NCBI GenBank assembly: GCA_016295225.1
Contig: JAEDLP010000031.1
Coordinates: 1 to 16,225, forward strand
Direction of reading: 5' to 3'
Length of the DNA: 16,225 bases
Origin: Oscillospiraceae bacterium
GTDB taxonomy: Bacteria; Bacillota; Clostridia; Oscillospirales; Oscillospiraceae
Shown here: positions 1-6,238 of the stretch, piece by piece
How the letters are laid out: every line of letters starts with the position of its first letter
How positions within the stretch are numbered: position 1 is the first letter of the stretch
The notes under the pieces: generated by a model
The model's input: the letters and a program-made list of their open reading frames with translations, nothing else
The model's database searches: none
What the model was told of the DNA's origin: nothing
Program-made: the position numbers and the translations under genes

Positions 1-2211
1 GAGCCGCTGGCGAGCGGCGTCCAAGTTGTCCCGGGCGATGTCCTTCAGCTCCTCCCAGGCGAAGATCATGTTGTAGCCGTCCACGATCAGGTATTGCTGC
101 TTGGGCGGGGCGATGGTCCGCAGGGGAGCGGCCACGGGCTTCTGGTTCAGGAACTGGTACTCCCGCCGCTTGATGGGGCCGAACTCCCGCTCGAAGATGG
201 CCTCCAGTTCCTTCTCGTCAATGTCCAGGTTCCGGGTGTAGACCCGGGGGACCTGGGGGGCGTCGTCCTTCTGTTCCGGGCGGAGACAGCTCTCCAGGTG
301 CATGTATTCGGGGACCTTGTCCCACTTCACCGGAAAGCCCGCGCCGTGGGCGCAGAAGACCGAGTCGGGGGTGTTGTCCAGGTCCCGTTCCGGCTGGTAG
401 CCGATCTCGGCCACCACCTGTTTCTCGTTGTGGCAGGGGGCGTAGCCGTGGAAGGAGCAGGAGAACCGGCCCCGTCCCCGGGTGTAGGAGGCCACCTCCA
501 GGGGGTAGTCCTTCATGGCGGACACGGGGGCCGTGCCGGTGATCACCGCCCGCTCCCCGTCGCTCTCCGGGGCGGAGAAGGCGGCGGACATGGCCTGCAG
601 GTCGCTGATGGCCCGGCCCAGCTGCTCGGCGGGCAGGTCCAGTTTGAACTCATACCAGGGCTCCAGCAGGACGCTCTTGGCCCCCATGAGCCCCTGGCGG
701 ACGCCGCGATAGGTGGCCTGGCGGAAGTCGCCCCCCTCGGTGTGCTTCAGGTGGGCCCGGCCGGACATCAGGGTGATGCGCATATCGGTGATGGGGGAGC
801 CGGTGAGAACCCCGAGATGGGTCTTTTCCTCCAGGTGGGTGAGGATGAGCCGCTGCCAGTTCCGGTCCAGCAGATCCTCGCTGCACCGGGTATCGAAGAC
901 CAGCCCGGCCCCCTGCTCCAGGGGTTCCAGGAGGAAGTGGGCCTCGGCGTAGTGGCGGAGGGGCTCGAAGTGGCCCACCCCCTCCACAGGCTCGGCGATG
1001 GTCTCTTTGTACAGGATGCGCCCGGCGTCCACCTCCACGTCCACGTCGAACCGCTCCGCGATGAGGCTTTTCAGGATCTCGATCTGAACCTGGCCCATGA
1101 GCCGGGCGTGAATCTCCCGTAACCGCTGGTCCCAGACGATGCGGAGCTGGGGGTCCTCCTCCTCCAGAAGCCGGAGTTTGGGGAGCATCACCTGGGGGTC
1201 GCAGTCAGGGGGGAGAACCAGGCGGTAGGTGAGGACGGGCTCCAGCAGGGGCGGCGCGGCGGGGGACTCGGCCCCCAGACCCTGGCCGGGATAGGTCTGG
1301 CTCAGGCCCAGCACGGCGCAGACTTGGCCGGCCTGGGCGGTCTCGAACTTGGCCCCGGAGTACAGCCGGAGCTGGGTGACCTTTTCCTCCAGGGGTTCCT
1401 CTCCGTGGAGGGGGTAATAGGGGAGGGGAGTCCGAACCTTGAGACTGCCCCCAGTGACTTTCAGGTAGGTCAGCCGCCCTCCCTGGGGGTCCCGGGCGAT
1501 TTTGAAGACCCGGGCGCCGAAGTCGGCGGGGTAGACAGGCTCTTCCGTGTAGTCGGCAAGGCCCTGGAGGAATTCCTCCACCCCCGCCATCTTCAGGGCG
1601 GCCCCGAAGAAGACCGGGAAGAGCCTGCCGATGCGGATGAGGCCGGAAATATCCCGGGTGGACAGGGAACCTTCCTCCAGGTACTTGTCCAGGAGGGACT
1701 CCTCCCGGAGGGCGATGGTCTCCTCCCAGTCGTCCCCCTGGTGGGTGAAGTCCACGCAGCCCTCGTCCAGATGCTTTCGCAGGTCGGCCATGAGATCCTC
1801 ATGGCCCGCCGTGGGCAGGTCCATCTTGGTGACGAAGACGAAGGTGGGGATCTGATTCCGGCGGAGGAGCCGCCAGAGGGTCTCGGTGTGGGCCTGGACC
1901 CCGTCGGTGCCGCTGATGACCAGGATGGCGTAGTCCAGGACCTGGAGGGTGCGCTCCATCTCGGCGGAGAAGTCCACGTGGCCCGGGGTGTCCAGGAGGG
2001 TCACGGACAGGTCGGGGGTCTCAAAGACAGCCTGCTTGGAGAAGATGGTGATGCCCCTGGCCCGCTCCAGGGCGTGGGTGTCCAGATAGGAATCCCGGTG
2101 GTCCACCCGGCCCAGCTTCTGGATGGTACCAGCGGCGTAGAGCAGGGCTTCGGACAGGGTGGTCTTGCCCGCGTCCACGTGGGCCAGGATGCCGATGACA
2201 AGTCGTTTCAT
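1..2211 (-). CDS. Tet(M)/EF-G-like ribosomal GTPase fused to a YacP/Rae1-type NYN nuclease domain (C-terminus off left edge)
   Basis: 737 codons are visible and the reading frame is still open at the window edge. The N-terminus is a translational GTPase: G1 AHVDAGKT (residues 10-17), the switch-I element with RGITI, G3 DTPGH (74-78) and G4 TKMD (128-131). Domains II-V follow to about residue 670 and are colinear with Tet(M)/Tet(O) ribosomal protection proteins. After a linker the protein enters an NYN fold at YLIVDGYNMI, with the expected metal-binding Asp at 711, closely resembling the start of YacP/Rae1. Known family roles are that Tet(M)-like GTPases act in the ribosomal A site and that Rae1 cleaves mRNA there; a joint role for the fusion is inferred. 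The domain IV loop equivalent to the Tet(M) SPVST loop reads KHTEG (489-493), so drug resistance should not be assumed. The ATG start has a GAGGTG ribosome binding site about 7 bases upstream. The gene is divergent from the MATE gene. Confidence 0.88.
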   Translation of the reverse strand, partial: MKRLVIGILAHVDAGKTTLSEALLYAAGTIQKLGRVDHRDSYLDTHALERARGITIFSKQAVFETPDLSVTLLDTPGHVDFSAEMERTLQVLDYAILVISGTDGVQAHTETLWRLLRRNQIPTFVFVTKMDLPTAGHEDLMADLRKHLDEGCVDFTHQGDDWEETIALREESLLDKYLEEGSLSTRDISGLIRIGRLFPVFFGAALKMAGVEEFLQGLADYTEEPVYPADFGARVFKIARDPQGGRLTYLKVTGGSLKVRTPLPYYPLHGEEPLEEKVTQLRLYSGAKFETAQAGQVCAVLGLSQTYPGQGLGAESPAAPPLLEPVLTYRLVLPPDCDPQVMLPKLRLLEEEDPQLRIVWDQRLREIHARLMGQVQIEILKSLIAERFDVDVEVDAGRILYKETIAEPVEGVGHFEPLRHYAEAHFLLEPLEQGAGLVFDTRCSEDLLDRNWQRLILTHLEEKTHLGVLTGSPITDMRITLMSGRAHLKHTEGGDFRQATYRGVRQGLMGAKSVLLEPWYEFKLDLPAEQLGRAISDLQAMSAAFSAPESDGERAVITGTAPVSAMKDYPLEVASYTRGRGRFSCSFHGYAPCHNEKQVVAEIGYQPERDLDNTPDSVFCAHGAGFPVKWDKVPEYMHLESCLRPEQKDDAPQVPRVYTRNLDIDEKELEAIFEREFGPIKRREYQFLNQKPVAAPLRTIAPPKQQYLIVDGYNMIFAWEELKDIARDNLDAARQRL

Positions 2212-2253
2212 ATTGTTTCACCTCGTGTGGGTGTCGGATTCTGTAATCTGTAT

Positions 2254-2262
2254 ATTATAGCA
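2254..2262 (-). promoter_or_regulatory. Extended -10 promoter for the GTPase-NYN gene
   Basis: Read on the minus strand, TGCTATAAT is a perfect extended -10 element (TGn plus TATAAT), 43 bases upstream of the GTPase start. Only a weak -35 match (TTTCCC, 17-base spacer) is present, as is usual for extended -10 promoters. No T-tract attenuator or leader-peptide structure like that of tet(M) is evident in the short leader. Confidence 0.55.
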
Positions 2263-2363
2263 GAAAAAGAAAAGCAGGGAAAGAGAAAAATTGTAGCGTA
2301 TGGTTGACAGAAGGTGTAGAATAGAAGGAATGAAACGATTTGCGGACGTGAGGAGGATCAGCC

Positions 2364-3740
2364 ATGGCGGTTCTGGGGAAACAACGGGATATACGCATGA
2401 CTGAGGGCAGCATTTTTCAGCAGCTCCTCCTGTTCTCCCTCCCTCTGCTGGCGGGGAACTTCTTCCAGCAGTGCTATAACACTGTGGACAGCATCGTGGT
2501 GGGCAATTTTGTGGGCAAGGCCGCCCTGGCAGCTGTGGGGTCGGTGAACAACATCATCAACACCCTTATCGGCCTGTTCCTGGGCCTCTCCGCCGGCATC
2601 GGCGTGGTGATCTCCCAGCTCTACGGCGCCCAGGAGGAGGAACGAGTGGGCAAGGCCGTCCAGACCAGCCTCATCCTGGTGCTGGCCATGTGCCTGTTGT
2701 TCACGGTGGTGGGGATTGCGATGGTTCCCTTCATGCTGGATCTGATGTCCACCCCGGCGGATGTATACAACGAGGCGGCCACCTACCTGCGCATCTACTT
2801 TGCCGGGGTGTCGGGGTTGATGCTCTATAACCTGGGCTCGGGCATCCTCCGGGCGGTAGGGGACTCCCGGCGGCCCCTGTACTTCCTCATCTTCTCCGCC
2901 TGCCTGAATACCGCCCTGGACCTGCTGTTTGTGGCGGCGTTCCGGTGGGGCATCGCCGGGGCGGCCATCGCTACGGTGGCGAGCCAGGGGGTCTCGGCCC
3001 TGCTGGTCCTGGTGGTCCTCACCCGGACCGACGGCTGTTACCGCATCGCCTGGCGGGGCATGAGCCTGGACAAAGGGATTTTGCGGAACATTTTCATCGT
3101 GGGCGTCCCGTCGGCCTTCCAGCTGGCGGTGACCTCCTTCTCCAACGTCTTCGTCCAGTCCTACGTGAACCGGTTCGACTCATCCTGTATGGCCGGCTGG
3201 GCGGCCTACAACAAGATCGACGCCTTTGCCCTGCTGCCCATGCTCACCCTGTCGGTGGCGGCCACCACCTTTGTGGGCCAGAACGTGGGGGCGGGCAACT
3301 GGGAGCGGGCCAAGGCCGGCGGCCGGTGGGCCATGATCATGGCCACGGTGTCCACCCTGGTCATCATCCTCCCTCTGATGGTTTTCGCCCGACCTCTCTG
3401 CGCCCTCTTCAACCAGGATGAGGCCATGCTGGCCTACGGCGCGTACTTCATCCGGGTGATCTCCCCATTCTACCTCATCGGCAACTTCAACCAGATCTAC
3501 GCCGGGGTCCTGCGGGGTGCGGGGGACGCCACCAGGCCCACGATCATCATGCTGGTGTCCTTTGTGGCCTTCCGGCAGATCTACCTCTTTGTGACCTACC
3601 GGGTCTTCGGGACCCTGCTGCCCGTGGCCCTGGGCTACCCTGTGGGCTGGGTGGTGTGCAGCATCCTGCTCTTCCTCTACTACCGCAGCGGCCGGTGGAT
3701 GAAGCACAGCTTCCTCACCGCGTCCCCGGAAAAAGCATAA
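2364..3740 (+). CDS. MATE family efflux transporter
   Basis: This 458-residue protein has the usual MATE length and about twelve hydrophobic helices in two homologous halves. The N-terminal half carries the family-typical stretch around residues 20-100: the QCYNTVDSIVVGNFVG region, then GLSAGIGVVISQLYGA. The second half repeats the pattern near residues 240-320 (FVGQNVGAGNWERA). MATE proteins export cationic or organic compounds using Na+ or H+ gradients; the substrate cannot be told from sequence. It belongs to the branch common in Clostridia, with many paralogues per genome. The ATG at 2364 follows AGGAGGA by about 6 bases. A TTGACA hexamer lies at 2304-2309 but has no -10 at proper spacing, so its promoter is unresolved. 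The gene is divergent from the GTPase and ends at the terminator at 3742. Confidence 0.93.
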   Translation: MAVLGKQRDIRMTEGSIFQQLLLFSLPLLAGNFFQQCYNTVDSIVVGNFVGKAALAAVGSVNNIINTLIGLFLGLSAGIGVVISQLYGAQEEERVGKAVQTSLILVLAMCLLFTVVGIAMVPFMLDLMSTPADVYNEAATYLRIYFAGVSGLMLYNLGSGILRAVGDSRRPLYFLIFSACLNTALDLLFVAAFRWGIAGAAIATVASQGVSALLVLVVLTRTDGCYRIAWRGMSLDKGILRNIFIVGVPSAFQLAVTSFSNVFVQSYVNRFDSSCMAGWAAYNKIDAFALLPMLTLSVAATTFVGQNVGAGNWERAKAGGRWAMIMATVSTLVIILPLMVFARPLCALFNQDEAMLAYGAYFIRVISPFYLIGNFNQIYAGVLRGAGDATRPTIIMLVSFVAFRQIYLFVTYRVFGTLLPVALGYPVGWVVCSILLFLYYRSGRWMKHSFLTASPEKA

Positions 3741-3741
3741 G

Positions 3742-3773
3742 AAAAATGCCGCCCGGCAATGGGCGGCATTTTT
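3742..3773. terminator. Bidirectional rho-independent terminator between MATE and citrate synthase genes
   Basis: A perfect 13-bp inverted repeat (AAAAATGCCGCCC, 6-base loop GGCAAT, GGGCGGCATTTTT) begins 2 bases after the MATE stop. It has a T-tract on both strands, so it can stop transcription from the MATE gene and from the convergent citrate synthase operon, whose stop codon is about 57 bases away. A second small hairpin (TCTCCGG/CCGGAGA, 3777-3793) sits beside it. Confidence 0.93.
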
Positions 3774-3829
3774 CCGTCTCCGGCGGCCGGAGAGAAGGAT
3801 GTGGAGGAGTCAGAAAGAAATGGGATCCA

Positions 3830-5152
3830 TCAGCGAAGGATACTCATGTAGGCGGGACGAATGATCTTGCCGGCCCCCACCAGCTCTTCCAGGCGGTGGG
3901 CGCTCCAGCCCACGATGCGGGCCACGGCAAAGAGGGGGGTGTAGAGCTCCAGAGGGATGTCCAGCATTTCGTAGAGGAATCCGCTGTAGAAGTCCACGTT
4001 GGGGCTGACGCCCTTGTAGATGGGACGGCTCTCGGCAATGAGCCGGGGAGCCAGTTCCTCGATGGTTTCGTAGAGGGCCAGGTCCTTCTCCCGGCCCTTG
4101 TCCAGGGCCAGATCCCGGACGAAGGCTTTCAGCACCTGCTCCCGGGGGTCGGAGATGGAGTAGACCGCGTGGCCCATGCCGTAGATCAGGCCGCTGCGGT
4201 CAAAGGCCTCCTTGTTCAGGAGCTTGCGCAGGTATCCCTCCACGGCGGACCGGCTGCTCCAGTCGGGGACCTGGGTTTTCAGATCCCGCATCATCTCCAT
4301 AACCTTCAGGTTGGCCCCGCCGTGGCGGGGGCCCTTCAGGGAGGAGAGGGCGGCGGCGGTGGTGGCGTAGGTGTCCGCCCCCGAGGAGGTCACCACCCGG
4401 GTGGTGAAGGTGGAGTTGTTGCCGCCGCCGTGCTCCATGTGGAGGATGAGGGCGGTGTCCAGGGCCTTGGCCTCCAGGGGGGTGTAGGCTTTGTCCGGCC
4501 GCAGGAGCTGGAGGAAGACCTCCGCCGTGGACAGGCTGGGGTCCGGCCGGTGGATATACATGCTCTGGTCGTTTTCGTAGTGGTTGTAGGCGTGGTAGCC
4601 GTAGACCGCCAGCATGGGGAACTCCGCGATGAGACGGATGCACTGGCGCAGGCTGTTATCCAGGGAGCCGGGGGCTGCTTGGTCGTCGTAGTTTGCCAGG
4701 GTGAGGACGCTGCGGGTCATGGAGTTCATAATATCGTGAGAGGGGGCCTTCATGATGACGTCCCGGGTAAAGTTGGTGGGCAGCGTCCGGCAGGACCCAA
4801 GCAGGGCGGCGAACTCTTCCAGGGCCTCCGCAGAGGGAAGCTGGCCGAAGAGGAGAAGGTAGGCGGCCTTCTCGAAGCCGAACTCCTGGGGACCCAGGGA
4901 GCCCACCAGATCCTTCACATTGCAGCTCCGGTACCAGAGCTCTCCTTCACAGGGGATTCTCTGGCCCTGGTCATGGCGGAAGGAGACAATGTTGGAGATT
5001 TTGGTCAGGCCCGTGAGGACGCCTACGCCGTTCTCGTCCCGAAGCCCCCGGTTTACGCCGTACTCTCGGAAGAGGGCGTCGGGAATGGTGTCGTTCTGGA
5101 TGCACAGGGCCGCCTGACGGGCGGCGTACTCCTCAAGCACTTGGGGCTTCAT
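3830..5152 (-). CDS. gltA: Citrate synthase (citrate/2-methylcitrate synthase family)
   Basis: The 440-residue protein condenses oxaloacetate with acetyl-CoA to citrate. The catalytic triad is visible: His241 in HGGGNNST, His328 in GMGHAVY and Asp387 in PNVDFYSG; GPRHGGAN is the conserved glycine/histidine segment. GHAVY replaces the commoner GHRVY, a form I associate with clostridial family members. A 2-methylcitrate synthase activity cannot be excluded. The start is placed at 5152 (MKPQVLEEYA), preceded by AGGTGG at 6-base spacing, although the frame is open further upstream. That ribosome binding site lies inside the upstream regulator gene, and the two reading frames overlap by 20 bases, so translational coupling is likely. 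No aconitase or isocitrate dehydrogenase gene is in the window. The likely role is the oxidative branch from oxaloacetate to 2-oxoglutarate and glutamate. Confidence 0.93.
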   Translation of the reverse strand: MKPQVLEEYAARQAALCIQNDTIPDALFREYGVNRGLRDENGVGVLTGLTKISNIVSFRHDQGQRIPCEGELWYRSCNVKDLVGSLGPQEFGFEKAAYLLLFGQLPSAEALEEFAALLGSCRTLPTNFTRDVIMKAPSHDIMNSMTRSVLTLANYDDQAAPGSLDNSLRQCIRLIAEFPMLAVYGYHAYNHYENDQSMYIHRPDPSLSTAEVFLQLLRPDKAYTPLEAKALDTALILHMEHGGGNNSTFTTRVVTSSGADTYATTAAALSSLKGPRHGGANLKVMEMMRDLKTQVPDWSSRSAVEGYLRKLLNKEAFDRSGLIYGMGHAVYSISDPREQVLKAFVRDLALDKGREKDLALYETIEELAPRLIAESRPIYKGVSPNVDFYSGFLYEMLDIPLELYTPLFAVARIVGWSAHRLEELVGAGKIIRPAYMSILR

Positions 5153-5624
5153 AGGCGCCACCTGCTTTCTCGGCTTCCTGGTCCATAATGGCCTCCAGCC
5201 GGGTGATCTGACCCAAGAGCTGGATGAACTCGTCTTCCCCAAAGGCCTTCATGACCCGTTGGTTGAAGTCGGTGAGCAGCGCCTGCTGGGCCAGGGCGGA
5301 GTCCCGGGAGTTGTCGGTGAGCTGGAGGTAGGTGCCCTCCTGGCCGTCTCCGTCGTGGGTCCATAGGACGAAACCCTTCCGCTGGAGATCCCGGGCGATC
5401 TTGGACACCTGCCCCATGGGCAGGTTCAGATTCCGGGCCAGGTCCTTTAAGTAGATCTTCTCGCTGCCGGTGTCCTGGGCGTGCTTGAAGAGCAGCCACA
5501 TAAGGACATATTCCGAGGAAGACATTTTTTGAAAAATCTTTTGTATGGCTCGGTTGGGAAAGTGTACCCCTGTGCCGTAGGGGAGGATGGCGTGCAGGGA
5601 TGGGGTTTGGTTCTGATTTGACAT
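5133..5624 (-). CDS. MarR-like winged-helix regulator, first gene of the citrate synthase unit
   Basis: This 163-residue protein is predicted to be a cytoplasmic DNA-binding regulator. A helix-turn-helix spans about residues 58-84 (LKDLARNLNLPMGQVSKIAR), a wing about 85-103 (VLWTHDGDGQEGTYLQL), and helices before and after could dimerise as in MarR proteins. Two starts are possible: GTG at 5633 or ATG at 5624. I chose the ATG because the GTG lies within the ribosome binding site AAGAGGTG, which is 6 bases from the ATG. Its 3' end overlaps citrate synthase by 20 bases, so the two are almost certainly co-expressed. Its effector is unknown; sensing a metabolite near citrate synthase is only inference. 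The leader carries a palindrome shared with the neighbouring marR promoter. Confidence 0.82.
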   Translation of the reverse strand: MSNQNQTPSLHAILPYGTGVHFPNRAIQKIFQKMSSSEYVLMWLLFKHAQDTGSEKIYLKDLARNLNLPMGQVSKIARDLQRKGFVLWTHDGDGQEGTYLQLTDNSRDSALAQQALLTDFNQRVMKAFGEDEFIQLLGQITRLEAIMDQEAEKAGGAYEAPSA

Positions 5625-5646
5625 GGGGTTCACCTCTTAAAAAATA

Positions 5647-5670
5647 TGTCGAAATTGTTAACAAAGTTAG
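5647..5670. promoter_or_regulatory. Composite operator in the leader of the regulator-citrate synthase unit
   Basis: TAACAAAGTTAG at 5659-5670 matches 12 bases of the palindrome in the marR promoter. Overlapping it is a second perfect palindrome, TTGTTAACAA (5655-5664). Next to it is TGTCGAA (5647-5653), an exact Spo0A-box heptamer. The site is 22-46 bases upstream of the regulator's ATG, where a bound repressor would block initiation or elongation. No convincing -35/-10 pair is visible here. The MarR assignment is inferred from the shared sequence; the Spo0A-box could be chance. Confidence 0.5.
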
Positions 5671-5682
5671 CTTTTTGAGGGA

Positions 5683-5709
5683 TAAAAAGCTACTGCCCAG
5701 GGGCAGTAG
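5683..5709 (-). terminator. Rho-independent terminator of the marR gene
   Basis: Read on the minus strand, CTACTGCCC and GGGCAGTAG form a 9-bp stem separated by 2 bases (an effective 4-base loop after one pair opens), followed by CTTTTT. It begins 11 bases after the marR stop codon and separates marR from the downstream regulator-citrate synthase unit. An alternative AT-rich stem, TAGCTTTTT/AAAAAGCTA (5668-5692), overlaps it. Confidence 0.8.
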
Positions 5710-5719
5710 GCTATTATCG

Positions 5720-6148
5720 TTACGGAACGGTGATGCCAGAGAGGATCTTTTTCTGGATGCGGATGTACTCCCGGGCGTCTTCGGGACCCAGCCGTTCCAG
5801 CATGCGGACCACGGCGGCAATGACCTCGCTGCGGATGCGCTGAATGAGGGCCAGCCCCTGGGGCAGCAGAGTGACGATAACCTGGCGGTTGTCCGAGGGA
5901 TCGCTGGCCCGGGAGATGTACTGCTTTTCCTCCAGACGACTCAGCAGGGCGGCGATGCGGGCGGTGGAGACCACCATGCTCCGGCTGATCTCCGCGGGGT
6001 GGGCCTGATTCTGGTGGGTCATAAGGTAGTTCAGGACGAAAACCTCGCCCCGGGTCATTTTTGAGATCTTTTGTTTGGCTGGCTCCTGCAGCATGCCGAT
6101 ATTCAGGCGGAGAAGCTCGGTGGCCAGTTCTTCATACTCCGGGTTCAA
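5720..6148 (-). CDS. MarR family transcriptional regulator
   Basis: The 142-residue protein has typical MarR length and order: N-terminal dimerisation helices, helix-turn-helix at about 51-76 (PAEISRSMVVSTARIAALLSRL), a wing at about 80-95 with the classic D-x-x-D-x-R pattern (DPSDNRQV), and a C-terminal dimerisation helix. MarR proteins are dimeric repressors released by small phenolic or lipophilic ligands, or by oxidation; there is no Cys to support redox sensing. The start is a TTG at 6148, supported by GGAAGTG 7 bases upstream and by the usual MarR N-terminus; no in-frame ATG fits better. A consensus promoter with an overlapping palindrome points to autoregulation. The related site downstream suggests that it also controls the regulator-citrate synthase unit. 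Confidence 0.9.
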   Translation of the reverse strand: MNPEYEELATELLRLNIGMLQEPAKQKISKMTRGEVFVLNYLMTHQNQAHPAEISRSMVVSTARIAALLSRLEEKQYISRASDPSDNRQVIVTLLPQGLALIQRIRSEVIAAVVRMLERLGPEDAREYIRIQKKILSGITVP

Positions 6149-6179
6149 GATGAATCACTTCCGTATCATTGGTCAATTA

Positions 6180-6192
6180 CTAACTTTGTTAG
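6180..6192. promoter_or_regulatory. Probable MarR operator in the marR promoter
   Basis: CTAACTTTGTTAG is a perfect inverted repeat (CTAAC, 3-base centre, GTTAG) lying immediately downstream of the -10 box of the marR promoter, the classic position for an autorepressor. Twelve of its thirteen bases recur at 5659-5670 on the other side of the gene. Confidence 0.65.
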
Positions 6193-6194
6193 GG

Positions 6195-6223
6195 ATTATA
6201 CCAGACAAAGCAAAAAATGTCAA
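6195..6223 (-). promoter_or_regulatory. Consensus sigma-A promoter of marR
   Basis: On the minus strand the -35 is TTGACA (6223-6218) and the -10 is TATAAT (6200-6195), separated by exactly 17 bases. Both hexamers match the consensus perfectly. The start codon is about 47 bases downstream of the -10. A perfect promoter fits a tightly repressed gene. Confidence 0.92.
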
Positions 6224-6238
6224 TCGAAATCTGTCGAC

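Noticed and set aside
1..2211. Plain tetracycline resistance gene of the tet(M)/tet(W) type.
   Set aside because: Overall architecture matches, but the domain IV loop differs, a nuclease domain is attached, there is no attenuator leader and no mobile context.
2304..2322. TTGACA with TAGAAT as the MATE promoter.
   Set aside because: The spacer is only 7 bases; no -10 lies at 16-18 bases from TTGACA.
3656..5188. A 510-codon plus-strand open frame across citrate synthase; similar long frames at 94-1122, 1324-2307, 6434-7555, 8241-9002 and 14557-15483.
   Set aside because: All are mirror frames of well-identified genes on the other strand, without ribosome binding sites or recognisable domains.
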